The position numbers were made by a program, and so were the translations under genes. A DNA stretch of 40,244 nucleotides from a bacterium (GTDB lineage Bacteria > Pseudomonadota > Alphaproteobacteria > Sphingomonadales > Sphingomonadaceae): contig JAVBXL010000048.1 in the NCBI GenBank assembly GCA_030824575.1, positions 1 to 40,244 on the forward strand, read 5' to 3'. Positions 14,756 through 25,150 of this stretch are shown here, in pieces (the first letter of the stretch is position 1; each line of letters starts with the position of its first letter). Under the pieces are notes generated by a model, which worked only from the letters and a program-made list of their open reading frames with translations, was not told the origin of the DNA and searched no databases.

Positions 14756-16200
14756 GCCGCCTCCGCGATCAACGACCGATACAGCTCCGCATATTTCGCC
14801 GCACTATTGGTCCAGGAAAAGTCGGCGCGCATCCCCGCGCGCTGCATCGCCTGCCACGCCGCCTTGTCGCCATGCAGGTCCATCAGCCGGTTGATCGCGC
14901 CATGCAGCGCCAGCGGATCGGACGGCGTGAAGACGATGCCCGTTGCCGCGCCCGCGCCCACCGCGGCCTCATTGGCGTCGATCACCGTGTCGGCCAGCCC
15001 ACCGACCCGCGCCACCACCGGCACGCAGCCATAGCGCAGCGCATAAAGCTGGGTCAGTCCGCAGGGTTCGAAGCGCGAGGGGATCAAAATGGCGTCCCCG
15101 CCCGCCTGCATCAGGTGCGACAGCGGCTCGTCATAGCCGATCTGCACGCCGATCCGACCACGATGCCGGTCCGCGGCACCCAGGAGCGCGCCTTCGAGCG
15201 GATGATCGCCCGATCCCAGCACAGCCAGCTTGCCCCCCAGCGCGACCAGATGTTCGGCCGCGTCGATCATCATGTCCATGCCCTTCTGCCAGGTCAGGCG
15301 GCTGACGATGATGCAGATCGGCGCGCCGTCATGGTCCAGCCCGAAGCGCCGTTCGAGCGCACGGCGGTTCGCTGCTCGCCCGGCTAGCGCCTTCATGCTG
15401 TAGGGCTTGGCGATCAGACCGTCGGTCGCCGGGTTCCAGATGTCGGTATCGACCCCGTTCAATATGCCGTGTAGCCGATCGACCCGGCCATTGATCAGGC
15501 CATCCAGTCCCATGCCATGGACCGGCGAGCGGATTTCCTGCGCATAGCTGGGGCTGACCGTGGTGATGGCGTCGGCCGATACCAGCCCCGCCTTCAGATA
15601 GCCGGTGCCGCCATAATATTCGACGCCGTCCACGCCCCAGGCTTCGGGCGGCAGGCCGAGGTCGGGGAATATGCCCGCGCTGAACCGCCCCTGGAAGGCC
15701 AGATTGTGGATCGTCACGACCTTGGGCACCTGCGCCGCTGGGCCGAAACGCATATAGGCGGCGGTCATTGCCGCCTGCCAGTCGTGGACATGGACGATGT
15801 CGGGCCGCCACCCCTTCACCCCGTCCGCCGCTATATCCGCCCCGGCGCGCGACAGGGTGGCGAAGCGCCGCCAATTGTCGCTCCAGTCATTGCCGCCATG
15901 ATCGCCATAGGGGCCGCCTTCGCGCGCGAAAAAGTCCGGCGCGTCGAGCACCAGCAGGTCCAGGCCGTCGACCGTCGCCGTCAGCACGCTGGCGCTCGCC
16001 CCGAACAGATCGTCGTAGCGGCGCACCGCCTTCGCCTTGCCCAGCCGGGCCATGACGGCGGGATAGCCGGGGATGAGCGTGCGCACCTGCACCCCCTGCC
16101 CCGCCAGCGCGCCGGGCAGCGCGCCCGCGACATCGGCCAGCCCCCCGGTCTTTATCAGCGGATAGATTTCGGACGCGACCGACAGCAGCTTGATCGTCAT
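14752..16200 (-). CDS. glgA: glycogen synthase (ADP-glucose)
   Basis: The product is 482 residues from MTIKLLSVASEIYPL; the upstream extension overlapping glgC is not conserved. It is a GT5 enzyme that elongates alpha-1,4-glucan from ADP-glucose. The ADP-glucose-binding K-x-G-G motif is Lys17-Thr-Gly-Gly. Other signatures are HVHDWQAA, GILNGVDTDIWNPATD, SRLTWQKGMD and the C-terminal SRFEPCGLTQLYALRYG with the conserved Glu and Cys. It lies 8 bp after glgC and overlaps glgX by four bases. Confidence 0.97.
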   Translation of the reverse strand: MTIKLLSVASEIYPLIKTGGLADVAGALPGALAGQGVQVRTLIPGYPAVMARLGKAKAVRRYDDLFGASASVLTATVDGLDLLVLDAPDFFAREGGPYGDHGGNDWSDNWRRFATLSRAGADIAADGVKGWRPDIVHVHDWQAAMTAAYMRFGPAAQVPKVVTIHNLAFQGRFSAGIFPDLGLPPEAWGVDGVEYYGGTGYLKAGLVSADAITTVSPSYAQEIRSPVHGMGLDGLINGRVDRLHGILNGVDTDIWNPATDGLIAKPYSMKALAGRAANRRALERRFGLDHDGAPICIIVSRLTWQKGMDMMIDAAEHLVALGGKLAVLGSGDHPLEGALLGAADRHRGRIGVQIGYDEPLSHLMQAGGDAILIPSRFEPCGLTQLYALRYGCVPVVARVGGLADTVIDANEAAVGAGAATGIVFTPSDPLALHGAINRLMDLHGDKAAWQAMQRAGMRADFSWTNSAAKYAELYRSLIAEAA

Positions 16201-16208
16201 GGCGCGGG

Positions 16209-17468
16209 TCAGGCCACCAGCCGGTCGATCATCGGCTGCGTCACCAGGCATATGCCGCTGTCCGTGCGACGGAAGCGCTGCGCATCGTCTTCGGGATGTT
16301 CGCCGATGATGAGGCCCGGCGGAATGATGATCCCAGAATCCAGCACGCATTTATGCAGCCGCGCCCCGCGCCCGATTTGGCAATCGGGCATGATGACGCT
16401 GTCCGTCACCGATGAGAAGCTGTGAGTGCGCACGCCCGAAAAGAGCAGGCTGCGATGGAGCGAGGAGCCGGACACGATGCACCCGCCTGCCACGAGCGAG
16501 GATGTGGCGTAGCCCCGCCGTCCGTCTTCGTCATGCACGAACTTGGCGGGCGGTGTTACCTCAGAATAGGTCCAGAGCGGCCAGCTGCGGTCATAGAGGT
16601 CAAGCGAGGGAACGACATCGGTCAGGTCGATGCTCGCCTGCCAATAGGCGTCGATTGTGCCGACATCGCGCCAATAGGGCTCCAGTTCGCTTTCGGCGCG
16701 GACGCAGCTGCTGGAGAAGCGATGCGCCACCGCTTTGCCATGCTTGACGATATGCGGGATGATATCGCCGCCGAAATCACGCTTGCTCTTGGGATCGTCG
16801 GCGTCGCGACGCAATTGTTCGATCAGGAATTTGGTCTGGAAGACGTATATGCCCATCGACGCCAACGCCATGTCCCGCTGGCCGGGGATGCCGGGCGGGT
16901 CTTTGGGCTTTTCGATGAAGGCGGTGATGACGTCCTTCTCATCGACATGCATGACGCCAAAGCCGACCGCCTCCATCCGCGGCACCTCCAGGCAGCCGAC
17001 GGTGACGTCCGCGCCGCTGTCGACATGCTGTTGCAGCATCAACTCATAGTCCATCTTGTAGACATGGTCGCCGGCCAGCAGCACCATATATTCGGGCGCA
17101 TAGCTTTCGATGATGTCGATATTCTGGAACACCGCGTCGGCCGTCCCTTCATACCATTGGCTTTCCGAAACGCGCTGGCTGGCTGGCAAAATGTCGAAGC
17201 TTTCATTGCGTTCGGGGCGCAGGAAGTTCCAGCCGCGTTGCAGGTGCCGGATCAGCGAGTGCGCCTTATATTGCGTCGCCACGCCGATGCGGCGGATGCC
17301 GCTGTTGAGCGCATTGGACAGCGCGAAATCGATGATCCGAGCCTTGCCGCCGAAATGGACGGCGGGCTTGGCGCGCTTGTCGGTCAGTTCGGCCAGCCGA
17401 CTGCCGCGGCCGCCGGCCAGCACATAGGCCATGGCGTCACGCGCGATCGGCTGATGTCTCGTCTGCAT
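16209..17468 (-). CDS. glgC: glucose-1-phosphate adenylyltransferase
   Basis: The product is 419 residues from [15 protein letters not shown], preceded by a strong ribosome site AGGAGAGG. It makes ADP-glucose from glucose 1-phosphate and ATP, the committed, allosterically controlled step of glycogen synthesis. The nucleotidyltransferase domain has [35 protein letters not shown], the [11 protein letters not shown] metal site and FIEKPKDPP. The C-terminal left-handed beta-helix ([23 protein letters not shown]) mediates oligomerisation and regulation. It lies 49 bp after glgB. Confidence 0.97.
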   Translation of the reverse strand: MQTRHQPIARDAMAYVLAGGRGSRLAELTDKRAKPAVHFGGKARIIDFALSNALNSGIRRIGVATQYKAHSLIRHLQRGWNFLRPERNESFDILPASQRVSESQWYEGTADAVFQNIDIIESYAPEYMVLLAGDHVYKMDYELMLQQHVDSGADVTVGCLEVPRMEAVGFGVMHVDEKDVITAFIEKPKDPPGIPGQRDMALASMGIYVFQTKFLIEQLRRDADDPKSKRDFGGDIIPHIVKHGKAVAHRFSSSCVRAESELEPYWRDVGTIDAYWQASIDLTDVVPSLDLYDRSWPLWTYSEVTPPAKFVHDEDGRRGYATSSLVAGGCIVSGSSLHRSLLFSGVRTHSFSSVTDSVIMPDCQIGRGARLHKCVLDSGIIIPPGLIIGEHPEDDAQRFRRTDSGICLVTQPMIDRLVA

Positions 17469-17517
17469 TAAGCCTCTCCTTGCGTTGCCCGCGACTGCCT
17501 GCACGCGCCGTCGGTGT

Positions 17518-19680
17518 TCAATAATCCAGTTCCAGCATCAAGGTTGCAAAGGGCGGGATGGTGATGTTCGCCCAACCTTCCTCGTCCGCCTGCACCTGCC
17601 CCATGTTACCTGCGCCGCCGCCGCCATAATCGGCCGCATCGCTGTTCAATATCTCGCGCCAACGCCCGCCGGACGGCAGGCGCATGCGATAGCCATGGCG
17701 CAGCATCGGGGTGAAATGGCTGATGATGACGATCGGCCGGACGCCCGGCGCACGCCGTTGCCAGGCGAAGATCGAATCCGCCGCGCCATCGACCAGTACC
17801 CATTCGAACCCCTCCGGCTCGCAATCGCGCTCATGCAGCGCCGGGCGGGACCGGTAGAGATGGTTGAGGTCGCTCACCAGGCGCTGCACGCCCAGATGCG
17901 GCCCATGGTCGAGCAGATCCCAGTCGAGTGCGCGCTCCTCGCTCCATTCGCTGCGCTGGGCGAATTCCTGCCCCATGAACAGCAGCTTCTTGCCCGGATA
18001 GCCCCACATGAAGCCATAATAGGCCCGCAGCGTCGCGAATTTCTGTGCGTCGTCGCCCGGCATCTTGTGCAGCAGCGACGCCTTGCCATGCACCACCTCA
18101 TCATGGCTCAGCGCCAGCACGAAATTCTCCGTAAAGGCGTAGAGCAGGCCGAAGGTGATGTCGTCATGATGATGGGCGCGATGCACCGGATCACGCTGCA
18201 AATAACGCAGCGTATCGTGCATGAAGCCCATATTCCATTTGAAGCCAAAGCCCAGCCCGCCGGTGTGAACAGGCTTCGACACGCCCGGCCAACTGGTCGA
18301 TTCCTCGGCGATGGTCATGATGCCGGGCTGCGCGGCATATAGCGCCTTGTTCATCTGCTGGAGGAAGGCGACGGCCTCCACATTTTCCCGGCCGCCATGG
18401 TCGTTGGGCACCCATTCGCCGGGCTTGCGCGAATAATCGAGGTAGAGCATCGAGGCGACAGCATCGACGCGCAGGCCATCGACATGATAGCGTTCGGCCC
18501 AGAACAGCGCGTTGTTGACCAGGAATTGCGACACTTCGCGCCGCCCGAAATTATAGATGGCGGTGTTCCAGTCGGGGTGGAACCCCTTGCGCGGGTCGGC
18601 ATGTTCGTAAAGCGCCGTGCCGTCGAAATGCGCCAGGCCATGTTCGTCGGTCGGGAAATGCGCCGGCACCCAGTCCAGAATGACGCCGACACCCGCCCGA
18701 TGCGCCCCGTCGACAAAGCGCGCGAACCCCGCCGGATCGCCGAACCGCGCGGTCGGCGCGTACAGGCCCAGCGTCTGATATCCCCAACTGGGATCATAGG
18801 GATATTCGCTGATCGGCAGAAATTCGATATGGGTAAAGCCCATGCCGACGACATAGGGGATGAGGCGGTTGGCCAGTTCGTCCCAGCTAAGGAAATTACC
18901 CTCGTCGTCGCGCTGCCACGACCCGGCATGGACTTCGTAGATCGACACCGGCTGGCGACGGGCATCGGTAGCGCGCCAGTGCTGGCGATGTCGGTCGTCA
19001 CCCCATTTATGGTCCAGCGGCGCTGCGACGATCGATGCGGTGGAGGGCCGCAATTCGCTTTTGAAGGCATAGGGATCGGCCTTGAGCGGCAGGCGCACGC
19101 CGTCCGCGCCGATAATCTCGAACTTGTACGCGCTGCCCGGACCGACTTCGGGCAGGAAAATCTCCCACAGGCCCGCATCGGCGCGCCGACGCATCAGCCC
19201 GCGCCGGCCATCCCAGCGGTTGAAGTCGCCGACCACCGACACGCGCCGCGCATTGGGTGCCCAGACCGCGAAATGCGTTCCCTCCACACCCTCATGGGTC
19301 ATGACATGCGCGCCAAGCTTGTCGAACAGGCGGCCGTGCGATCCTTGCGCTAGATAATGATCGTCCATCGGCCCCAGCACCGGACCGAACCCATAGGGAT
19401 CGATCATCGCATAGGAACCGCCATCGCCAAAGGTAACCACATAGCGCAGCGGCTGGCGCTTGCGGATCGCGACCGAGCCGAAAAACAGCCCGTCGCCATG
19501 GACCTGAACCAGATCGCCGACCGCCTTGCCGTCCAGCGTCTGCGCCGTCACGCTGACCGCTTCGGGCATAAGCAGGCAGGCGGTAAACGTCTTTCCAGCC
19601 GGATGCACGCCAAGCGTGGCGAAGGGATCGTCGTCAAGGCCCGTAACCAGCCGGTCGATCTGTTCCGGCGTCAACGCCAC
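17518..19680 (-). CDS. glgB: 1,4-alpha-glucan branching enzyme
   Basis: The product is 720 residues with a GTG start preceded by GAGGGATAGG. It is a GH13 branching enzyme creating alpha-1,6 linkages. It has an N-terminal GlgB-specific domain ([18 protein letters not shown]), a CBM48 module ([23 protein letters not shown]), and a catalytic barrel with Asp406 ([10 protein letters not shown]), Glu459 (TIAEESTSW) and Asp527 ([10 protein letters not shown]). The C-terminal beta domain ends at [12 protein letters not shown]. It lies 18 bp after glgP and belongs to the same transcript. Confidence 0.97.
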   Translation of the reverse strand: MALTPEQIDRLVTGLDDDPFATLGVHPAGKTFTACLLMPEAVSVTAQTLDGKAVGDLVQVHGDGLFFGSVAIRKRQPLRYVVTFGDGGSYAMIDPYGFGPVLGPMDDHYLAQGSHGRLFDKLGAHVMTHEGVEGTHFAVWAPNARRVSVVGDFNRWDGRRGLMRRRADAGLWEIFLPEVGPGSAYKFEIIGADGVRLPLKADPYAFKSELRPSTASIVAAPLDHKWGDDRHRQHWRATDARRQPVSIYEVHAGSWQRDDEGNFLSWDELANRLIPYVVGMGFTHIEFLPISEYPYDPSWGYQTLGLYAPTARFGDPAGFARFVDGAHRAGVGVILDWVPAHFPTDEHGLAHFDGTALYEHADPRKGFHPDWNTAIYNFGRREVSQFLVNNALFWAERYHVDGLRVDAVASMLYLDYSRKPGEWVPNDHGGRENVEAVAFLQQMNKALYAAQPGIMTIAEESTSWPGVSKPVHTGGLGFGFKWNMGFMHDTLRYLQRDPVHRAHHHDDITFGLLYAFTENFVLALSHDEVVHGKASLLHKMPGDDAQKFATLRAYYGFMWGYPGKKLLFMGQEFAQRSEWSEERALDWDLLDHGPHLGVQRLVSDLNHLYRSRPALHERDCEPEGFEWVLVDGAADSIFAWQRRAPGVRPIVIISHFTPMLRHGYRMRLPSGGRWREILNSDAADYGGGGAGNMGQVQADEEGWANITIPPFATLMLELDY

Positions 19681-19698
19681 CCTATCCCTCGCTTACGC

Positions 19699-22185
19699 TC
19701 ATGGCGTGATTTTCCAGATTTCGGCCGCATATTCGCGGATCGTGCGGTCGGAAGAGAACCATCCCATGCGCGCGACATTGTGGATCGCCTTCTTCGCCCA
19801 GAGCGACTGGTCCATCCAGAGCGCATCGACCTGTCGCTGGGCTGCGGAATAGCTGTCGAAATCGGCCGCGACCATGAACCAGTCATGATCATATAATCCC
19901 TGCACCAGCCCCTTATAGCGGTCCGGGTCGTCGGGCGAGAAGACGCCGCTGGCGATCGCATCGAGCGCCTGCCCCAGTTCGCGGCTCTGGCCGATCACCG
20001 TGCGCGGATCATAGCCGCTGGCGCGCTGCTCATTCACTTCCTGCGCGGTCAGGCCGAATATGATGATATTATCCGCACCCACATGATCGCGCATTTCGAC
20101 ATTGGCGCCGTCCAGCGTGCCGATAGTCAGCGCGCCATTGACCGCGAACTTCATGTTGCCGGTGCCCGATGCTTCCATGCCCGCGGTCGAAATCTGTTCG
20201 GACAGGTCAGCGGCGGGAATCATCACTTCCGCCATGGAGACATTATAATTGGGCACGAATTGCAGCTTCAGCAACCCCTGGACCGCCGGGTCGTGATTGA
20301 CCGCGCGGGCGACGTCGCCGGCCAGTTTGATGATCAGCTTGGCATTGTGATAGCTGGACGCCGCCTTGCCGCCGAACAGCTTGACGCGCGGCACCCAGTC
20401 CTTTTCCGGGTGCGAGCGGATCTGGTCGTAGAGGGACACGGCCTCCACGATGTTCAGCAACTGCCGCTTATATTCATGGATACGTTTGATCTGGATGTCG
20501 AACAGGGCGGCAGGGTCGATCCGCGCATTGATCCGCTGACGCAGCAGGTCCGACAGGGCGGCCTTGTTCGCGCGCTTCACCGCTACGAACTTCTCCTGAA
20601 ACGCGCTGTCGTCGGCGAAGGCGTCCAGGTCGCGCAGCGCTTGCGGATCGTCCAGGAAACGGTCGCCGATCGCCTCGCGGATGAGGCCCGTCAGGCCCGG
20701 ATTGCACTGCATCAGCCAGCGGCGAAAGGTGACGCCATTGGTCTTGTTGTTGATCCGCGTGGGATAAAGTTTGTGCAGGTCGGCAAAGACCGTGACCTTC
20801 ATCAGGTCGGTATGCAGCGCCGACACGCCATTGACGCTGTGCGACCCGGCAAAGGCGAGGTTGCCCATGCGCACGCGCCGGTCGTCGCCCTCGTCGATCA
20901 GCGATATCGTGCCGATCGCCTCGTCGGTGAACTGGGCCGACCCATCTTCCGCTTTGAGACGGCGGGCTTCGCCCAGCAGCTTGCTGTTGATCGCATAGAC
21001 GATCTGCATGTGCCGGGGCAGCAGCCGTTCGAACAGCGGCACCGGCCAGCTTTCCAGCGCTTCGGGCAGCAACGTATGGTTGGTATAGCTGAAGGTGCGC
21101 CGGGTAATGTCCCACGCCTCGCCGAAATCCACGCCATGATCGTCCAGCAGAATGCGCATCAGCTCCGCCACCGCCACCGCGGGATGGGTGTCGTTGAGCT
21201 GGATCGCCGCCTTGTCCGGCAGGGTCAGGATGCTGCCGAAATATTGGATATGCCGCCGGACGATGTCCTGCAACGAGGCGGAGGAGAAGAAATATTCCTG
21301 CCGCAACCGCAATTCCTGCCCCGCTGCGGAACTGTCGGCAGGATAAAGGACGCGGGTCAGCGATTCCGCCCGGTTGCTCTCGGCCAGTGCGCCCATATGG
21401 TCGCCTGCATTGAATTTGTCGAGCAGGATAGGGTCGATCGGCTGCGCTTCCCAGAGGCGCAGCGTATTGATCCGCTTGCCGCGCCAGCCCGCGATCGGCG
21501 TATCATAGGGGGTGGCGATGACCCGTTCGGCCGGTCGCCAGCGCATCTGGTGCGGCCCGGCATCTTCCCCCTCAGCCGGATCGACCCGGCCGCCAAAGCC
21601 GATTTCGTAACTCGCCTCGCGCCGCTCAAACTCCCACGGATTGCCATGCGCCAGCCAGTTTTCGGGCAGCTCGACCTGCCAGCCGTCGCTGATTTCCTGC
21701 CGGAACATGCCGTTCACATAGCGGATGCCATAGCCATAGGCCGGCACATCCACCGTCGCCATGCTTTCCATGAAGCAGGCCGCCAGTCGCCCCAGGCCGC
21801 CATTGCCCAGCGCCGCATCCGGTTCCAGCGCGGCGATGATGTCGATATCGACCCCCAGCGAGGCGAGCGCCGCCTGCATGTCGTCCAGCATTTCCATATT
21901 GGACGCCGCATCGCGCATCAGCCGGCCGATCAGGAATTCCAGGGATAGATAATAGACCCGCCGCCCTTCTTCCTCATAGGTTTTCTGGGTGGAGGTGATC
22001 CAGGCATCGATCACCCGGTCGCGGATTGCCAGGATGACGGCGTGCAGCCAGTCATGCGGCTTGGCCGCGGCCGCATTCTTGCCGATGCGATAGGTCAGGC
22101 GCTCGACAATTTCATGGGCGAGGACTTCCGGGTCCACCTGCCGCGGTGCGGGTATGGGAAGCTTGGTCTGGCCCTTGAGATTCAC
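19699..22185 (-). CDS. glgP: glycogen/starch phosphorylase
   Basis: The product is 828 residues from a GTG at 22185 with the ribosome site AGGGGGAT 8 bp upstream; a farther in-frame start at 22269 lacks conservation. It is a GT35 phosphorylase releasing glucose 1-phosphate from alpha-1,4 ends, with PLP as cofactor bound to Lys679 in EASGTGNMKFAVNG. Other signatures are NGGLGRLAACFMESMAT, DTHPAVAVAELMRIL and KRIHEYKRQLLN. It is the first gene of the glgP-B-C-A-X operon, so degradation and synthesis genes are expressed together. Confidence 0.97.
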   Translation of the reverse strand: MNLKGQTKLPIPAPRQVDPEVLAHEIVERLTYRIGKNAAAAKPHDWLHAVILAIRDRVIDAWITSTQKTYEEEGRRVYYLSLEFLIGRLMRDAASNMEMLDDMQAALASLGVDIDIIAALEPDAALGNGGLGRLAACFMESMATVDVPAYGYGIRYVNGMFRQEISDGWQVELPENWLAHGNPWEFERREASYEIGFGGRVDPAEGEDAGPHQMRWRPAERVIATPYDTPIAGWRGKRINTLRLWEAQPIDPILLDKFNAGDHMGALAESNRAESLTRVLYPADSSAAGQELRLRQEYFFSSASLQDIVRRHIQYFGSILTLPDKAAIQLNDTHPAVAVAELMRILLDDHGVDFGEAWDITRRTFSYTNHTLLPEALESWPVPLFERLLPRHMQIVYAINSKLLGEARRLKAEDGSAQFTDEAIGTISLIDEGDDRRVRMGNLAFAGSHSVNGVSALHTDLMKVTVFADLHKLYPTRINNKTNGVTFRRWLMQCNPGLTGLIREAIGDRFLDDPQALRDLDAFADDSAFQEKFVAVKRANKAALSDLLRQRINARIDPAALFDIQIKRIHEYKRQLLNIVEAVSLYDQIRSHPEKDWVPRVKLFGGKAASSYHNAKLIIKLAGDVARAVNHDPAVQGLLKLQFVPNYNVSMAEVMIPAADLSEQISTAGMEASGTGNMKFAVNGALTIGTLDGANVEMRDHVGADNIIIFGLTAQEVNEQRASGYDPRTVIGQSRELGQALDAIASGVFSPDDPDRYKGLVQGLYDHDWFMVAADFDSYSAAQRQVDALWMDQSLWAKKAIHNVARMGWFSSDRTIREYAAEIWKITP

Positions 22186-22276
22186 AGGCACGATCCCCCT
22201 TCGCTGAGTCGAGCCCGATGATGGCACAGCCCCCCGCGGTGCGCCATGCACATTTTTGCAGCGCAGCAAGAAATAT

Positions 22277-22292
22277 CGGCTGTTTTCAGCCG
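22277..22292 (-). terminator. possible terminator between the beta-lactamase-like gene and glgP
   Basis: A perfect CGGCTG-AAAA-CAGCCG hairpin on the minus strand is followed by an interrupted T-rich stretch (ATATTTCTT). It lies just after the beta-lactamase-like gene and about 90 bp before glgP. The glg promoter should lie between here and 22186, but no clear -35/-10 pair is evident. Confidence 0.4.
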
Positions 22293-22314
22293 TTTCGAAT
22301 GGAACTTTACGCCG

Positions 22315-23505
22315 CTATCGACGCAGCACGGCCTCACTCACGCCGGCACGCAGCTCGGCGCGCACCGGATAGGTGCTGGATGGCAGATGCTGGGTCATGA
22401 AAATGCCGATCAGCCGGTGGACCGGATCGATCCAGAAATAGGTCGAAAAGACGCCGCCCCAATAATATTCCTGGCTTTCCATGCCCATGGCGAAGCCCAG
22501 ACCAAAGCCGACATCCTGATAATCCGCTTCGCTGAACATCGCGCTGGACATGGTGGACAGGTCGCCCCCGCCCGGCAACTGGTTGCTGCGCATCTGCGCC
22601 ACCGTCTCCGCCGACAGCAACCGCACGCCGTCCAGTTCCCCGCCGCGCAGCAACATGCGGGCGAAGCGGTGATAGTCCGCCGCTGATGACACCAGCCCGC
22701 CGCCGCCCGACAGAAAACGCCCCGGCCGCCGCCATCCGCTGCGCGCGCCGATGTCCGCGATGCCAAGATCGCCCGTCTCGTCCAGCCGCCAGGCGTCGGT
22801 CATGCGGTCCGCCTTGTCATCGGGCAGGACGAATGTCGTATCGCCCATGGCCAGCGGATCGAAGATGCGGGTGCGGAAAAGCCGCTCCAGATCCATGCCC
22901 GACAGCCGTTCGACCACCACCCCCAGAACGTCGGTCGACACCGAATAATTCCACCGGTCGCCCGGCGAAAATTCCAGCGGCAGGGTGGAAAGGTCCGCGA
23001 CGAACTGGTCTGACGTGCGCTTCTGCTGAAACTCGTCGAGGCCGAGCTTACGATAGCGCGCGTCGATCGGCGTCTGGCGTTGCAGGCCATAGGTCAGGCC
23101 CGACGTATGGCGAAGCAGGTCGATCATCAGCATCGGCCTTTTGGGCTTCGCGCGATTGGCCTGCCCGACGCGCAGGTCGGCAAATTCGGGAATGACGTCG
23201 GCGACGGGCGTATCGAGCGCGACCGCCCCGGCCTCCACCAGCATCATGAAGGCGACCGAGGTGATCGGCTTGGTCATCGATGCGATGCGGAACAGCGCGT
23301 CGTCGCGCAGCGGTTCGCCGGTCGCCCGCGCCGCGCCGCGCGTCACGGCAACCAATGGCTGCTCATCGCGCGACAGCAGCCATTGCATGTGCGGCAGCTT
23401 GCCGGTCGCCAGGTAGGTGCGGTCAAGAAAGCCGACCAGCGCCTCCAGCCGATCTGGGTCCATCCCGGCCGCCCGACACGCAGCCCTGTCTACACCATCC
23501 GTCAT
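22315..23505 (-). CDS. serine beta-lactamase-like hydrolase (class C / family VIII esterase type)
   Basis: The product is 396 residues from MTDGVDRAACR with AAGAGG upstream. The S-x-x-K catalytic motif is Ser76-Met-Thr-Lys79 (RIASMTKPIT), and the tyrosine motif WNYSVSTD has Tyr-Ser-Val in place of the Tyr-x-Asn of true class C beta-lactamases. No signal peptide is visible, so it is probably cytoplasmic. These features fit esterases or transpeptidase-like hydrolases of the beta-lactamase superfamily more than an antibiotic-resistance enzyme. It is divergent from the sigma factor gene. Confidence 0.9.
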   Translation of the reverse strand: MTDGVDRAACRAAGMDPDRLEALVGFLDRTYLATGKLPHMQWLLSRDEQPLVAVTRGAARATGEPLRDDALFRIASMTKPITSVAFMMLVEAGAVALDTPVADVIPEFADLRVGQANRAKPKRPMLMIDLLRHTSGLTYGLQRQTPIDARYRKLGLDEFQQKRTSDQFVADLSTLPLEFSPGDRWNYSVSTDVLGVVVERLSGMDLERLFRTRIFDPLAMGDTTFVLPDDKADRMTDAWRLDETGDLGIADIGARSGWRRPGRFLSGGGGLVSSAADYHRFARMLLRGGELDGVRLLSAETVAQMRSNQLPGGGDLSTMSSAMFSEADYQDVGFGLGFAMGMESQEYYWGGVFSTYFWIDPVHRLIGIFMTQHLPSSTYPVRAELRAGVSEAVLRR

Positions 23506-23637
23506 GCCGATCCTCTTGCCGTGCCGGCCTTCGCTAACCCAGCGACGCAGGCAGGTAAACAGCTTGGCCGTTGCCAAGACCCCACCCGCCCCTCTATGGC
23601 AACGCGCCAGACCCGCTTACACTGGACCACCACAGGC

Positions 23638-24150
23638 ATGGCCACTGGCCTCTCCGCAATCTTCATGGCCAACCGCCCCGCCCTGCTGCGCTTTCTGCGC
23701 GCACGCGGCGCGGGCGAGGATGCCGAGGATCTGTTGCAGGATATGTGGATGAAGCTGGAGGCCAAGGATCTTGGACCCGTGTCCGATCCGCTGCCCTATC
23801 TCTATCGCATGGCCAATAATCTGATGCTGGACCGCTATCGTTCCGCCACCCGGCGCGAGCGGCGCGAACAGGATTGGGCGGAGGGCGCGGGCGGCGTGAT
23901 GGCCGACCCGACCGAGGATATCGCCGTCGATGACCGCATGGTCCTCAACGAACAACTGGACCAGGCCCGCGCGGTGCTGCGCGACCTGGGGCCGCGGGTC
24001 GAAATGGTGTTCCGCCGCTTCCGCATCGAAGGCGTGGGCCAGCGCGTCATCGCCGATGAACTGGGGGTCAGTCTGACCACGGTGGAGAAGGACTTGCAAA
24101 AGGCCTATCGGGCGATGCTGACGCTCAAGCAGAAACTGGATACGGAATGA
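23638..24150 (+). CDS. ECF sigma factor (FecI-like)
   Basis: The product is about 170 residues from MATGLSAIFMANRPALL; a Met 14 codons earlier (23596) is also possible and neither has a strong ribosome site. Region 2 is visible as FLRARGAGEDAEDLLQDMWMKL and YLYRMANNLMLDRYRS. Region 4 is visible as VFRRFRIEGVGQRVIADELGVSLTTVEKDLQKAYRAM, a helix-turn-helix for -35 recognition. It precedes a FecR-type anti-sigma gene and a TonB receptor with an STN domain, the standard cell-surface signalling trio. It probably directs transcription of the receptor and possibly the autotransporter downstream. Confidence 0.93.
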   Translation: MATGLSAIFMANRPALLRFLRARGAGEDAEDLLQDMWMKLEAKDLGPVSDPLPYLYRMANNLMLDRYRSATRRERREQDWAEGAGGVMADPTEDIAVDDRMVLNEQLDQARAVLRDLGPRVEMVFRRFRIEGVGQRVIADELGVSLTTVEKDLQKAYRAMLTLKQKLDTE

Positions 24151-24205
24151 GCAGGCTGGCGGCGTCTGCCTTATTACGGGGCACAAAAGAAACGGGGCTG
24201 GAGCC

Positions 24206-25150
24206 ATGATAAACGAGGAGGCGCTGGGCTGGGTCGTCCGCACGCGCGATCCCGACTTTGCCGATTGGGACGCCTTCACCGCATGGCTGGAGGCTGACCC
24301 TGTCCATGCATCCGCCTATGACGCGATGATGCTGGCAGACAGCGAGCTGGACAGCATTACGCCGCCTGAACCCGTCGCCATACCAGTCGCAGCGAACGAT
24401 CCGGGCGTGCGCACGCGGCGTCCGCTGCGCTGGATCGGCGGCGGCGCGATTGCCGCCGCATTGGTCGCAACTGTCTCGATCGCTGTCCTCAACCGCAGCG
24501 ACATCTACAGTGTCACCACACGCCCCGGCGAAACCCGCGTGATCGCGCTGGACGATGGCACCACCGTCGAACTGAACGGTGGCACGACCATGCGCTTCGA
24601 CCGCAATGACGCGCGTTTCGCCGCGCTCGATACGGGCGAGGCCGCCTTCACCGTGCGCCATGACGTCGCCAATCCGTTCCGCGTGACCGTGGGCGACACG
24701 GTGTTCGAAGATGCCGGGACCGTCTTCAACATCGTCCATACCGACGCCGCGACCCGCATCGGCGTGTCCGAAGGCAAGGTGATCTACAACCCGCAGGCCG
24801 AAGCGATCGCCCTGCCCGCCGGCCGCGCATTGGCAGAGGATGCGCAGGGCCTGCGCGTCATGGACATCGCCCCCGCCGCGGTAGCCAGCTGGCGCCAGGG
24901 TCGGCTGGTCTATGCCAATGCCGCCGTGGGCGACATCAGCCAGGATATCGGCCGATCGCTGGGCGTCACGCTGACCGCGACGCCGGGCGCGCGGGCGATG
25001 CGCTTTACCGGTACGATCCGGCTGGACCGCGACCCGGCGCTGTTCTTTGCGCAGGCCGCGCCGCTGATGGGGCTGACCGCCGTGCGGCAGGGCGAAGGCT
25101 GGCTCTTGCAGGAAGGGCCGACTAAGGAAGGAAATGGGCCGCAGAGCTGA
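24206..25150 (+). CDS. FecR-family anti-sigma / sigma regulator
   Basis: The product is 314 residues with ribosome site GGAG before the ATG. The N-terminal cytoplasmic part (EEALGWVVRTRDPDFADWDAFTAWLEADPVHASAYD) is the FecR N-terminal domain that holds the sigma factor. A single membrane segment follows at about residues 75-96 (WIGGGAIAAALVATVSIAVL). The periplasmic FecR domain includes TTRPGETRVIALDDGTTVEL and GTVFNIVH. The C-terminal region should contact the STN domain of the receptor encoded next, whose start overlaps this gene by 17 bp. Confidence 0.93.
   Translation: MINEEALGWVVRTRDPDFADWDAFTAWLEADPVHASAYDAMMLADSELDSITPPEPVAIPVAANDPGVRTRRPLRWIGGGAIAAALVATVSIAVLNRSDIYSVTTRPGETRVIALDDGTTVELNGGTTMRFDRNDARFAALDTGEAAFTVRHDVANPFRVTVGDTVFEDAGTVFNIVHTDAATRIGVSEGKVIYNPQAEAIALPAGRALAEDAQGLRVMDIAPAAVASWRQGRLVYANAAVGDISQDIGRSLGVTLTATPGARAMRFTGTIRLDRDPALFFAQAAPLMGLTAVRQGEGWLLQEGPTKEGNGPQS

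Noticed and set aside
20083..21948. 621-codon open frame on the strand opposite glgP
   Set aside because: It lies antisense inside a well-conserved phosphorylase, has low-complexity Arg/Gln/His composition and no recognisable domain; such frames are common in GC-rich DNA.
22315..23505. Antibiotic-resistance beta-lactamase
   Set aside because: There is no signal peptide and the Tyr motif is Y-S-V, not Y-x-N; an esterase-type member of the superfamily fits better.
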